NCBI GenBank assembly: GCA_018830105.1
Contig: JAHJTC010000010.1
Coordinates: 1 to 64,000 of the forward strand
Reading direction: 5' to 3'
DNA: 64,000 nucleotides
From: Bacteroidota bacterium
GTDB taxonomy: Bacteria > Bacteroidota > Bacteroidia > Bacteroidales > F082
Position 1 is the first letter of the stretch. Every line of letters starts with the position of its first letter. This document shows, piece by piece, positions 45,446-55,045 of this stretch. A program made the translations under genes and the position numbers. A model generated the notes under the pieces. It was given only the letters and a program-made list of their open reading frames with translations, was not told the origin of the DNA and made no database searches.

Positions 45446-46306
45446 TTAATTTTTTTGCTTTCGGCGCTTTATTTCGGCGATTTTGCTCCGTGAAACCGGA
45501 ATCTGAAAATCCAGGCCTTCAACATCAAGTTCATAGCCTGACGTCGCCCTGATAATACGTGAAATCTGACTTAGGTTCACCAAACAACATCTGTGACATT
45601 TTTGTATGATGTCGAATTCTTTTAGTTGTGATGCAGCCTCTGTTAGTGTTTGACGCATAAGTTGTCTTTTGATTTGCTTGCCTTCACGAAAGTATATTTC
45701 GATATAATTACTGGAAGACTGTATCAGAATAAGATCCTGTAGCTGAAGCTCAAATTCCTCTTTCTTGTTCTCGGAACTCAGCTGTATCTTTTGGCCAAGG
45801 TTTTGCATGCTGGCTTTGTCATCATCTGCAAGCCAATGCCGGCCTGAATCAATTGCTCTGGTGATTTTAGTTTTTAAAACACTGTTGTAATTTACCAGGT
45901 TGAATAGTATTAAAGGCAATAAAGCCAATGCTCCTGAGTGAAATAGGTTAAGCGAAAGAATGCCTTGGATTTTAAAAACATGCGCGGTCAATGCAAAACC
46001 ACCTATCAGCAATATAAACATAGAGGAGTTCCAGATAATTTCTTTGCCTAGCGTCCAGCGTTCAGAGTTGAAAAGTTGCGGGAAGAAACCGGGGATGATT
46101 AAAGTGCTTACAAAAAGCACTACTGCATTCACCAGTCCGGCCATAAGCACAAAATAGCCATTGTCTTTTGATTCCATAAAATTAATCCCGAATGGCTGAA
46201 AATACAGCAACAACAACATAAATGCCATGCTAACCAGCACTATAGTTCGCAGGTTATGCTTGAAATTGTTATTGAAAGGATAGGGCTGTTTTATGTTTTC
46301 GAACAT
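45446..46306 (-). CDS. Membrane-bound LytTR regulator
   Basis: 286 residues: four membrane segments (about 20-40, 48-72, 88-108 and 115-140), then a linker and a LytTR DNA-binding domain at 185-286 ('IEIYFREGKQIKRQLMRQTL', 'FDIIQKCHRCCLVNLSQI'). It therefore combines sensing and DNA binding in a single protein without a histidine kinase. Its target may be its neighbour, the divergent LruC gene. Confidence 0.88.
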   Translation of the reverse strand: MFENIKQPYPFNNNFKHNLRTIVLVSMAFMLLLLYFQPFGINFMESKDNGYFVLMAGLVNAVVLFVSTLIIPGFFPQLFNSERWTLGKEIIWNSSMFILLIGGFALTAHVFKIQGILSLNLFHSGALALLPLILFNLVNYNSVLKTKITRAIDSGRHWLADDDKASMQNLGQKIQLSSENKKEEFELQLQDLILIQSSSNYIEIYFREGKQIKRQLMRQTLTEAASQLKEFDIIQKCHRCCLVNLSQISRIIRATSGYELDVEGLDFQIPVSRSKIAEIKRRKQKN

Positions 46307-46869
46307 CTTGATTTACAGCATTAATTTGGTGTAAAGATAATACAAGCACGAAGACTTATCAATTGGATGCTAAACAACACAGCCTTTGTGGTTTATAGTT
46401 AAGGCCGGTTGAAGTTCTGCCGAAAATGATTATCCTAATCTTTGACTTTTGATGCTTTTCAACAGCAGCAACGATGATCACCAAACTGTCGGGCTTAGTT
46501 ATTAGGTTGGGATAGGTATTGAAGTAGTTTCGTCCGATCCTGATTTTCTCGGTGATTGCGGAAAACGAGTTGGAATTTATGCGTTAGCTTTGATTTAGCC
46601 TATTCACCGGACTAAAGTAATTTATTTCAACAGTTCGTTTTTAATTCAGATTATGGTATTTTTGTCTGTAGTCAAATAAAATTAGTTTGTTTGTAATCAA
46701 ACACTTGACCTGATGGTAGTGGCTATCTTCTAAACTTCTTTATTTTAGAAGCATTTCCAAATTTTGGAAAAACCAACTGACTTAGAATGGATTTAAACAT
46801 ACTGTAAATCAGAAAGATAAGATTTTGGCACGTGAATTGGATTATTATGTCAACCTAAGATTAAAAAAC
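46307..46869. other. Long gene-free region between LytTR and LruC genes
   Basis: No gene is visible. TATTTTTG (46657-46664) is a possible promoter for the LruC gene. Downstream of it are three inverted repeats: GTTTG/CAAAC (46685-46702), CTTCTAAA/TTTAGAAG (46727-46751) and the perfect 17-bp palindrome TTTCCAAA-T-TTTGGAAA (46754-46770). Together they form a likely regulatory leader. Confidence 0.55.
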
Positions 46870-48942
46870 ATGAAAACACTTAAATTTTTTACCATCCTAT
46901 TAATAGCAGGTCTTCTGACTACAGCCTGCAACAGAAATAGCGATGACATCATCAATCCTGATGAAGATCCAATTATCGAATCAGTAAATGATTTGGTTGT
47001 CCCTGCAGATTTCGACTGGAAGACACATCAAACAATCGATGTGATTGTGACCCTTCCGCAAACCGGCGAGCTGAAACCGCTATTAATTACCAACCGTGAT
47101 GGCTCAAAACTCTACTTCCGTGGTTTCCCGGAAGATGGTTCCAGAACACTCAGAACAAAAATCACATTGCCAACTTACGAGTATGAGCTAAGGCTAATTT
47201 ATAGCGGTGCTAATGGACCTAATATGGCGTTTATCAGCAATGGTCAAATGATCTATGACTTCGTTTCAAGCCAAAAATCTGTAACTGTGGTAGGATGTGA
47301 CCTAAGCAATTTCACTACCTATTCAAAGGGAGGCTGGGGACAAAATGCTTCCGGAAATAATGTGGGTGCACTACGCGATCAATATTTCGATCAGGTTTAT
47401 CCAAACGATTTTGTCATCGGCAATCCTGATAATTTTACGATTACTTTTGAAAGTGCTGCTGATGTTGAAAACTATCTTCCTGGTGGTGGTGAACCAGCAG
47501 TTTTAAACAATAGTTGGTTTAATCCTTTAAAAAAAGATAAATTAGGCAATATGGCGGATCAGATTATTGCTGCCCGCCTGAACCGTGATTACAATGCTGC
47601 TGGTTTTCTTGGAGTAAATGACACTTATTTTTTAGGAGAGCTTGTTTTTCTTGATGGTCCATTTGCCAATACTACCGTTAATGATTTCCTTACAATGGCT
47701 GAAACGGCACTTGGGGGTGGAGATATGCTAGGACATACAGCGTCAGTATGGAGTTCAGCGGCAGAAAGCATCATCTATAGCTTTCACGAAGGTATTGATG
47801 GAAATATTCTTACATGCCCCACTGATCCAGAACAAGATGATCCCTTTGTTGAGGTATCTTCTACCTGCATAAGCAATGAAGTGGTATTTACGATAAGTAA
47901 TACTGGTGATGGAGACATGACAGCTGCGTATGATTATACAGTTACTAAAAACGATGTTGAACTGGATAGCGGGACTTATGAACTGGATATAAATGAAACC
48001 CTTGAGCTACTTTATTCCGGACTTACAACAGATGAGTTTCGCATCGTTGTAGAAACTCCAAGAGGTGAGGATATTGAAGAAATAATTAGCGGTTGTGGAA
48101 GTCAGGAGCCTCCAACAGAGCAATTTGAAGGAACCCTGGCCTACGAAGATTTGTGGCCCGGTAAAGGTGACTACGACTTTAACGACCTTGTAATTGATTA
48201 CGACTTTGATATTACTAAAAACGATGAGGAAATCGTACAATCCATCACAGCTATTTTTGTTGTAAAAGCTTTTGGAGCTTCTTACCACAATGGATTCGGA
48301 TTCACTTTCCCAACGGTGGAACCTTCTGATATTGTTTCCGTAACCGGATATGATGTGGTAAATAGTTCAGTATTTAATATTGCCGGCAATGGCCTCGAAA
48401 ATGGTCAAAGTAAAGCCACCATTATCGTATTTGACGATGCTCGCCGCGTGATGCCGCAGACTACTGGTGGAATTGGCGTAAACACCCAACTTGAATATGA
48501 CTTTATTGATCCTGTTACCCTTGTGGTGGAAATCGTTTTTGCAGATAATGCTATTACTTATAGTGAGTTAAACATTGGAACATTCAATCCGTTCCTGATC
48601 GTTAATACCATGATTAATGGTGTTCCCGGCGAGCGCGGGCTGGAAATCCACCTGCCAAACTACGAACCATCCGATCTGTTTGATGAGCAATATCTCGGAC
48701 AATTTGAAGATGATTCATCCATTGCTGAAGATCGTTATTTTGTGACTGAAAATAACCTGCCCTGGGCAATCAATATTGCCGAACCTTTCGATTGGGTCAT
48801 TGAATTTCAGGATATCACAGGTGCATACAACGTATTTGCCGAATGGGCTCAAAGCGGTGGAACTAACTACCCCGATTGGTATCAGGATGAAACCGGTTAT
48901 CGTAATAATAGCCTGATTTACCCAACACAAATCGGCAACTAA
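46870..48942 (+). CDS. LruC-domain lipoprotein
   Basis: 690 residues from the ATG at 46870; in-frame codons upstream lack a signal. Lipoprotein signal ending LTTAC. The C-terminal half has the LruC start 'LAYEDLWPGKGDYDFNDLVIDYDF', a Ca-binding-like acidic repeat, and ends in a DUF4842-like region. It is likely a surface protein of unknown ligand. A terminator follows. Regulation may involve the divergent LytTR protein. Confidence 0.9.
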   Translation: MKTLKFFTILLIAGLLTTACNRNSDDIINPDEDPIIESVNDLVVPADFDWKTHQTIDVIVTLPQTGELKPLLITNRDGSKLYFRGFPEDGSRTLRTKITLPTYEYELRLIYSGANGPNMAFISNGQMIYDFVSSQKSVTVVGCDLSNFTTYSKGGWGQNASGNNVGALRDQYFDQVYPNDFVIGNPDNFTITFESAADVENYLPGGGEPAVLNNSWFNPLKKDKLGNMADQIIAARLNRDYNAAGFLGVNDTYFLGELVFLDGPFANTTVNDFLTMAETALGGGDMLGHTASVWSSAAESIIYSFHEGIDGNILTCPTDPEQDDPFVEVSSTCISNEVVFTISNTGDGDMTAAYDYTVTKNDVELDSGTYELDINETLELLYSGLTTDEFRIVVETPRGEDIEEIISGCGSQEPPTEQFEGTLAYEDLWPGKGDYDFNDLVIDYDFDITKNDEEIVQSITAIFVVKAFGASYHNGFGFTFPTVEPSDIVSVTGYDVVNSSVFNIAGNGLENGQSKATIIVFDDARRVMPQTTGGIGVNTQLEYDFIDPVTLVVEIVFADNAITYSELNIGTFNPFLIVNTMINGVPGERGLEIHLPNYEPSDLFDEQYLGQFEDDSSIAEDRYFVTENNLPWAINIAEPFDWVIEFQDITGAYNVFAEWAQSGGTNYPDWYQDETGYRNNSLIYPTQIGN

Positions 48943-48980
48943 CAAACACAAGTATATTTTTCATAATCTTAGGTTGGTAG

Positions 48981-49019
48981 CGCCTCTTTCTTTCAATTGA
49001 AAGAATGAGGCGTTTTTTT
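48981..49019 (+). terminator. Terminator of the LruC gene
   Basis: CGCCTC (48981-48986) pairs with GAGGCG (49007-49012), with inner CTTTC/GAAAG pairing; a T run follows. Confidence 0.85.
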
Positions 49020-49032
49020 GTTGCTTGAAAAA

Positions 49033-49063
49033 TTGGATTCGCCTGATGGAAACGGTAACTTTG
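49033..49063 (+). promoter_or_regulatory. Promoter of the radical SAM gene
   Basis: TTG (49033-49035), 20 bases, TAACTTTG (49056-49063), 25 bases before the ATG. Confidence 0.65.
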
Positions 49064-49088
49064 AGCCTTTGAATTTAATGTCTGAAGC

Positions 49089-50027
49089 ATGTACAAGTAT
49101 CTTTTTGGTCCTGTGCCTTCACGCCGATTAGGCATGTCGCTTGGTGTCGATTTGGTGCCGCGCAAAGTGTGTTCTCTGGATTGTGTTTACTGTGAAGTGG
49201 GTAAAACTACAAAACTTACCCTGGAACAAAAGGAATACATTCCTTTCAGGAAAATTAAGGAAGAACTTGTTCATTTTTTTGCCAGTAATCCGGATCCTGA
49301 GTATATTACTTTTTCGGGTTACGGTGAGCCTACCTTGAATGTAAGTATTGGAAAAGTAATGGCAATTATTAAGGAAATTAGACCCAATATTCCAATCGCT
49401 GTTTTAACCAATGGCACCTTATTTAATAAAAAAGAAGTGCGAGAGGCTTTATTAAAAGCTGATGTTGTTTTACCTTCGCTCGATGCCGCAACACAAGCCG
49501 GATTCGAAAAAATTAATCGCCCTGAGGCTTCTCTGGATATCAATCAAATTATTCAGGGATTGATTGACTTTAAACAAGTTTTTCAGGGTCAAATATGGCT
49601 GGAAGTATTTATTTTGCCTGGGTACAACGATAATGAAAATGAGTTACAAGCTTTAAAAATCGCCATCTTGAAAATTAAACCGGATACCGTTCAGCTAAAT
49701 ACCCTCGACAGGCCGGGAACAGTTAAGACTTTGCGTGGCGCTACACATGACGAATTACTTCATATTGTCAACTTCTGGCAACTTCCTAATGTGCAGATTG
49801 TTGCATCCGTTGCCGACCGCAAAACTTCAACAGCATATCGCAAAGATATCGCCTCGTCTATACTTGAAACTATTGACCGCAGGCCTTGTACACTGCAGGA
49901 TTTGTGCCAGATATTAGGTCTTCACGTCAATGAAGTCAACAAATACCTCAGTGTATTGGATGAGGAGGATGAAATTGAGATTGTAAGGCTGGAACGAGGC
50001 GATTTTTATAAGAAAAAGGAAAAATAG
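49089..50027 (+). CDS. Radical SAM protein with C-terminal winged helix
   Basis: 312 residues. The CxxxCxxC cluster is 'CSLDCVYC'. 'GPVPSRRLGMSLGVDLVP' at the N-terminus and 'TFSGYGEPTLN' are typical of COG0731-type Fe-S oxidoreductases. The last 55 residues ('CTLQDLCQILGLHVNEVNKYLSVL') form a winged helix, suggesting nucleic-acid binding or regulation. The reaction is unknown. Confidence 0.87.
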   Translation: MYKYLFGPVPSRRLGMSLGVDLVPRKVCSLDCVYCEVGKTTKLTLEQKEYIPFRKIKEELVHFFASNPDPEYITFSGYGEPTLNVSIGKVMAIIKEIRPNIPIAVLTNGTLFNKKEVREALLKADVVLPSLDAATQAGFEKINRPEASLDINQIIQGLIDFKQVFQGQIWLEVFILPGYNDNENELQALKIAILKIKPDTVQLNTLDRPGTVKTLRGATHDELLHIVNFWQLPNVQIVASVADRKTSTAYRKDIASSILETIDRRPCTLQDLCQILGLHVNEVNKYLSVLDEEDEIEIVRLERGDFYKKKEK

Positions 50028-50115
50028 CATAGTTTAGAGTAGCTAATTATTTGTCTTGCAAATATTTTTAATATAGTCTTTATCAATGATATAGATGAAT
50101 TTTATAAATAGTGAA

Positions 50116-50147
50116 TTTGGTCAGGTAGTTAAATTTAATTATATTTG
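50116..50147 (+). promoter_or_regulatory. Promoter of the arginine cluster
   Basis: TTTG (50116-50119), 20 bases, TATATTTG (50140-50147). The expected start falls within the palindrome TGCATGCA (50146-50153), a possible operator. The leader to argB is about 145 bases. Confidence 0.7.
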
Positions 50148-50297
50148 CATGCATATGATCAAACGTATTATGCCAAATTATAATATCAACTGAAAAATAA
50201 CAAATTGTTGATGTGCATTTTAAGTTTGAATTGCTGGTAAATAATGATTTTTAAAGTAATTGCTGTTATATTATTTACAAAGCCATATTAATTTATT

Positions 50298-51128
50298 ATG
50301 AAAGATAGTAATAAACCAATTTTACTTTTTAAATATGGCGGAAACGCCATGACAGACGAAGCATTAAAGCAAGCAGTGCTGCGCGCTATTACAGAACTAA
50401 AAGCTAAAGGCAATCAGGTTGTTATCGTACATGGCGGTGGACCATTTATTGAAAAGGCATTAACCAATGCCAAAATTGTTAGTGAATTTATCGACGGACA
50501 TCGGAAAACGACAAGCGAAGCACTCGAACATATCGAAATGGCGCTTAAAGGTCAGGTCAATGGCAGTCTTGTTAGTTTGATCAATAATCTTGGTCACAAA
50601 GCTGTTGGACTTTCAGGCAAAGACGGACGTTTTGTGACAGCGATAAAACGCGTTTATCGTCGTCAAATATCAGATGATATTGAAGAGTTCGATCTTGGTC
50701 AGGTTGGCGATGTGCTTGAGGTTGATACCAGTTTGATCCATCTTTTACTTGCGAACGATTATATACCAGTGGTAACCTGCCTGGCGATGGACGAAGCAGG
50801 CCATGATTATAATATCAATGCAGATATGTTTGCTGGCGAACTTGCCGGGGCACTTAAAGTGCGCGACTATGTGATCCTTACTGATGTTGACGGGTTGTTG
50901 CGGGATAAAGATAATCCTGAAACGCTCATCAGCGAGTTGCGTGTTGAGGAAATTAAAGCGCTTATTGCGCAGGAAGTCATCCAGGGCGGCATGCTTCCAA
51001 AAATGGAATCTTGTGCCAAAGCGCTTTCCGGAGGTGCACAGGCAGTAAGAATCATCAACGGAACCAAACCTGAGCAAATCGGCCTGCTGAATGAAAATGT
51101 TTCAGTGGGTACCACTATAAAACTTTAG
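50298..51128 (+). CDS. argB: Acetylglutamate kinase
   Basis: 276 residues. Amino-acid kinase fold with 'FKYGGNAM', 'VIVHGGGPFI' and 'GLSGKDGRF'. It phosphorylates N-acetylglutamate in arginine synthesis. First gene of the cluster argB-argD-argC-argJ, with six bases to argD. Confidence 0.95.
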   Translation: MKDSNKPILLFKYGGNAMTDEALKQAVLRAITELKAKGNQVVIVHGGGPFIEKALTNAKIVSEFIDGHRKTTSEALEHIEMALKGQVNGSLVSLINNLGHKAVGLSGKDGRFVTAIKRVYRRQISDDIEEFDLGQVGDVLEVDTSLIHLLLANDYIPVVTCLAMDEAGHDYNINADMFAGELAGALKVRDYVILTDVDGLLRDKDNPETLISELRVEEIKALIAQEVIQGGMLPKMESCAKALSGGAQAVRIINGTKPEQIGLLNENVSVGTTIKL

Positions 51129-51134
51129 AATTTC

Positions 51135-52322
51135 ATGAACGAACAATACACAACCCAGCAGTATCTGGATATGGATGCTGCCCATTATCTTCAAGTATTT
51201 AAGCGCTATCCCATTGTTATTGAGAAGGGTATAGGCGCCAAAGTTTGGGATACCAACGGCAAAGCCTACATTGATCTTCTGGCAGGAATTGCCGTGAATA
51301 GCCTGGGGCATGCACATCCTAAACTGTTGCAGGCAATAAGCACTCAAGCTGCTGATTTGATGCATGTTTCTAATTTCTTTCTCACGAAACCGCAGGCTTT
51401 ACTCAGCGCAAAACTGACTGAGATTTCTGGCCTTGATCGTGTTTTTCTGACCAATAGCGGCGCTGAGTCGATAGAAGGCGCGATTAAATTGGCGCGAAAG
51501 TATGCGTTTTCCAAAAAACGCAATGCCAAAATCCTGTATATGAGTGGTTCATTTCATGGACGCACTTTGGCAACATTGGCCATGGGAAGCCCGAATTATC
51601 AGGAAGGTTATGCGCCAATTCCGGCTGGTTTTGCCGAAACACCTTTTAATGACATTGAGGCCTTAAAAGCCAATGCGGATAAGGATACCGTTGCAATTAT
51701 TATCGAGCCGATTCAGGGTGAAGGAGGAATTAATGTTGCGGATAAAGCATTTTTGCAGGCAGTACGTCAGCTGTGCAATGAGCGTGATATCTTGTTGATA
51801 TTTGATGAGATACAAAGCGGTATTGGCCGCACTGGGTATTGGTTTGCCAAAGATTATTTTGAGGTACAACCCGATATGATGACCCTCGCCAAAGGGCTTG
51901 GAGGAGGTTTTCCGGTTGGTGCTGTATTGTGTAACGAAAAAGTGAATGCCACCATGCATTATGGCGGACATGGAACTACATTCGGCGGAAATCCGCTGGC
52001 AGCAAAAGCGGCACTTACCGTGCTCGAAATTATTGAATCAGAAAAGCTGCTTCAGGCAGCAAGGGAGAACGGCCTGTGGTTCAAAGAGCAGGTTTATGCG
52101 CTGGATCATCCTGGAATCAAAGCGTTTAAAGGTCTGGGGCTGATGATAGGCATCGAATTTGGCTTTGAAACCAAAGCGCTTGTTGCTCAGCTGCTCGAGA
52201 ATGGCGTAATGGCGAACAGCACTGCGGGCAATATCCTGCGAATTGTGCCACCCTTGAATATTAGCCGGGAAGAATTACAACAGGCATTCAACATCCTGAA
52301 AAAAACACTAGAAAATTATTAA
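51135..52322 (+). CDS. argD: Acetylornithine aminotransferase
   Basis: 395 residues, class III PLP aminotransferase. The PLP lysine lies in 'MTLAKGLGGGFPVGA' and the aspartate in 'LLIFDEIQSGIGRTG'. It interconverts N-acetylglutamate semialdehyde and N-acetylornithine. One base separates its stop from argC. Confidence 0.93.
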   Translation: MNEQYTTQQYLDMDAAHYLQVFKRYPIVIEKGIGAKVWDTNGKAYIDLLAGIAVNSLGHAHPKLLQAISTQAADLMHVSNFFLTKPQALLSAKLTEISGLDRVFLTNSGAESIEGAIKLARKYAFSKKRNAKILYMSGSFHGRTLATLAMGSPNYQEGYAPIPAGFAETPFNDIEALKANADKDTVAIIIEPIQGEGGINVADKAFLQAVRQLCNERDILLIFDEIQSGIGRTGYWFAKDYFEVQPDMMTLAKGLGGGFPVGAVLCNEKVNATMHYGGHGTTFGGNPLAAKAALTVLEIIESEKLLQAARENGLWFKEQVYALDHPGIKAFKGLGLMIGIEFGFETKALVAQLLENGVMANSTAGNILRIVPPLNISREELQQAFNILKKTLENY

Positions 52323-52323
52323 A

Positions 52324-53361
52324 ATGAGTTTAAAAAAAGTAGGAATAATTGGAGCTTCAGGTTATACCGGCTCCGAACTGGTAAGAATATTAGTGAATCA
52401 TCCGCAGGTGGAAATCAGTGCGATTACCTCTGAAAGCCACAGTGGCAAAGCCTTTTCTGATCTTCATCCATTTTTCAGAGGAATAGTGGATCAAAAGCTG
52501 ATTACAGCAGATGAGATATCGGGAATGGATCTCGATCTGGTTTTTCTGGCGCTTCCACATGGTGTTTCGATGGAATATGTGCGCAAGTTCAAATTGGAGA
52601 AATTCCGTATTGTGGATCTTTCAGGCGATTTTCGTCTAAACGATGTGGCAACTTATGAACAGTGGTACAACAAAAAGCACAGCTATGAAGAAGCATTTGC
52701 AGAAGCCGTTTACGGCCTGCCCGAGCTGTATGCCGAAAAAATCAGCAAGGCGCGTTTAGTAGCCAATCCGGGCTGTTTTCCGACATCAGCAATTTTACCG
52801 CTGGCGCCGCTTGTTTCGGCGGGCTTGATTGATCCTGACCGTGTGATTATCGATTCTAAATCGGCAGTTTCCGGAGCAGGAATCAAACCCGGAGAGGTTA
52901 ACCTCTTTTCAAATGTGAATGATAATTTTAAGGCCTATGGCCTGAAAAAACACAGACATACAATCGAGATTAAGCAAATTCTGGATCGTTTCTCCAAGAC
53001 TGAAAATACCATTCAATTTACACCCCATCTGTTGCCTGTTGATCGTGGAATTTTATCCACCATTTATGTGCAACCCAAAGCAAATATTGAGGAAGCACCA
53101 CTAAAACAGGTATATAAAGATTTTTATAAGGACAAGCCTTTTGTGCGCCTTTGCGAAAATCCACCGGCAATAAAAGATGTGCGTGCCAGCAATTTTTGTA
53201 ATATATTTGTAGATTATGATGCCACGACCAATAATATTTTGCTGGTAAGTGTGATAGATAATCTGGTTAAAGGTGCAGCTGGTCAGGCCGTTCAAAATAT
53301 GAATATTATGTTTAGTTTTGAGGAAACTACAGGCTTGAATCAGGTGCCGGTAAATCCCTAA
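52324..53361 (+). CDS. argC: N-acetyl-gamma-glutamyl-phosphate reductase
   Basis: 345 residues. NADP-binding 'IIGASGYTGSEL' at the N-terminus and the catalytic cysteine in 'VANPGCFPTSAILPL' near residue 155. It reduces N-acetylglutamyl-phosphate to the semialdehyde. Confidence 0.96.
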   Translation: MSLKKVGIIGASGYTGSELVRILVNHPQVEISAITSESHSGKAFSDLHPFFRGIVDQKLITADEISGMDLDLVFLALPHGVSMEYVRKFKLEKFRIVDLSGDFRLNDVATYEQWYNKKHSYEEAFAEAVYGLPELYAEKISKARLVANPGCFPTSAILPLAPLVSAGLIDPDRVIIDSKSAVSGAGIKPGEVNLFSNVNDNFKAYGLKKHRHTIEIKQILDRFSKTENTIQFTPHLLPVDRGILSTIYVQPKANIEEAPLKQVYKDFYKDKPFVRLCENPPAIKDVRASNFCNIFVDYDATTNNILLVSVIDNLVKGAAGQAVQNMNIMFSFEETTGLNQVPVNP

Positions 53362-53433
53362 AAATGCAGAAGGCTTTTCAAAGGCTTCTGAGTTAAAGGA
53401 AAAACAATTAAAGCTTACAAAATACGCAAAACG

Positions 53434-54651
53434 ATGATCAAAAACATCACAAATGTACGAGGAATAGAATGTTGGGGAGCGCATACAGGCGTAAAATCGC
53501 TGCGCCGCGATCTGGCGTTAATTTATTCTACTGTTCCTGCTAGTGTAGCAGGAGTATTTACTAAAAATCAGGTTGTTGCAGAACCTATTAAGGTTTCAAA
53601 AAGAAATATTGAACTGTCGAATGGTATCGCGCAGGCAATAATCATAAATGCCGGAAATGCCAACGCCTGCACAGGAGAGCAAGGCCGTTTGGCTGCCGAA
53701 GCTATGGCCAATTCAACGGCCAAAGCACTTGGAATAGAGGCCAAACATGTTCTTGTTGCTTCAACAGGGATTATTGGCGAAGTTTTTCCTATTGACGATG
53801 TTTTGGCCGGCATCAAGGAAGTGGTGCCAAAATTGAGCAGCAAATCAAGCGCCGGCTCTTTTGCTGCCAACGCCATTTTAACCACTGACACCTTCCCCAA
53901 AGAAGGCTTTATCGAATTTGAACTCGACGAATGTGAGGTTAATATGGGCGGTATTGCCAAAGGTTCCGGAATGATACATCCCAATATGGGAACCATGCTG
54001 GCTTTTATTGTCACAGATGCTGCCATCGAACCCAAACTACTGCAAACGACTTTGAAAGAGATTGTTGACCGTACTTTTAATATGATCACAGTTGATGGCG
54101 ACACTTCAACCAATGATACTGTTTTTGTAATGGCAAATGGCAAGGCCAAAAACAAATTAATAAGTTCCAGCAAAGACCCGGCGTATCAGGTTTTCCGCAA
54201 CAAGCTTGAAGAGCTGATGCTTCACCTGGCAAAACTTATTGTATCGGACGGTGAAGGCGCCTCCAAATTTATCACCTATAAAGTTACCAATGCGCCAAAC
54301 GAAAAAATGGCTAAAACTATTGCCAGAGCTGTTAGCTCCTCATCTTTGGTTAAAACGGCCATGTACGGCCGCGATCCCAATTGGGGGCGCATTGTTTCAG
54401 CTGCTGGTAACGCCGGCGTTCCTTTCGATTATTCTAAAATTGTCCTTTATATTGGTACAGAACAAAATGTGGCCAAAGTGCTTGAGAATGGACAACCACT
54501 CAATTACAACAAGAGGCAGATGAAACAAATGCTGCGTGAACCCCATTTGGTTATTGAAATTGATATGAAGAACGGAAAAAAGACTGCTACCGCCTGGGGA
54601 ACGGATTTGACAACTGATTATGTGCTGTTTAATTCGGTTTATACAACTTGA
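53434..54651 (+). CDS. argJ: Bifunctional glutamate N-acetyltransferase/ornithine acetyltransferase
   Basis: 405 residues. The self-cleavage/nucleophile site reads 'GSGMIHPNMGTMLAFIVTDA', with Thr as catalytic residue. ArgJ transfers the acetyl group from acetylornithine back to glutamate, so this organism runs the energy-saving acetyl cycle and needs neither a separate ArgA for flux nor ArgE. argF, argG and argH are not in the window. A short hairpin in the gap after argC lacks a T run and does not look like a terminator. Confidence 0.95.
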   Translation: MIKNITNVRGIECWGAHTGVKSLRRDLALIYSTVPASVAGVFTKNQVVAEPIKVSKRNIELSNGIAQAIIINAGNANACTGEQGRLAAEAMANSTAKALGIEAKHVLVASTGIIGEVFPIDDVLAGIKEVVPKLSSKSSAGSFAANAILTTDTFPKEGFIEFELDECEVNMGGIAKGSGMIHPNMGTMLAFIVTDAAIEPKLLQTTLKEIVDRTFNMITVDGDTSTNDTVFVMANGKAKNKLISSSKDPAYQVFRNKLEELMLHLAKLIVSDGEGASKFITYKVTNAPNEKMAKTIARAVSSSSLVKTAMYGRDPNWGRIVSAAGNAGVPFDYSKIVLYIGTEQNVAKVLENGQPLNYNKRQMKQMLREPHLVIEIDMKNGKKTATAWGTDLTTDYVLFNSVYTT

Positions 54652-54729
54652 TCTGTTTTTTATAAAGGATAAATAGGATTTTAAGTTGCTGTTTTGGAGC
54701 CAAAAACAAACAGTTGTCAGACGAATAAT

Positions 54730-54737
54730 TACCTTTG
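54730..54737 (+). promoter_or_regulatory. -7 promoter box of the S4 gene
   Basis: TACCTTTG, 15 bases before the ATG at 54753. No -33 element at the right distance. Confidence 0.45.
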
Positions 54738-54752
54738 TCGCAAAATAGTTTT

Positions 54753-54965
54753 ATGGAAACTTTTCAACTCGAAGGACACGAATATATTCAACTGAATCAA
54801 CTACTGAAGCTCACCGGCATTGCTGATAGCGGAGGCGATGCCAATCAACTGATTCTGGATGGCCTGGTAAAAGTAAATGAGCAGCCTGCAAGCGAGAAAC
54901 GAAAAAAAATCAGGGCAGGAGATATTATTCAGGTAGGAGAATCAACGATTCAAATTGCCGTTTAG
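54753..54965 (+). CDS. S4-domain RNA-binding protein
   Basis: 70 residues from the ATG at 54753. A single S4 domain ('YIQLNQLLKLTGIADSGGDANQLILDGLVKVNEQPASEKRKKIRAGD') of the YbcJ/RlbA type. Such proteins bind structured RNA, often ribosomal. Monocistronic. Confidence 0.85.
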   Translation: METFQLEGHEYIQLNQLLKLTGIADSGGDANQLILDGLVKVNEQPASEKRKKIRAGDIIQVGESTIQIAV

Positions 54966-55045
54966 CAACAGGAGTGATGAAGCCGAAAGCAGCTAATTTG
55001 TTAGTTTAACGTATATTAGCTGACTCTTTTACTTATATTTACGCT

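Noticed and set aside
53362-53433. Hairpin between argC and argJ as a terminator
   Set aside because: The stem is short and has no T run, and the genes form one pathway block.
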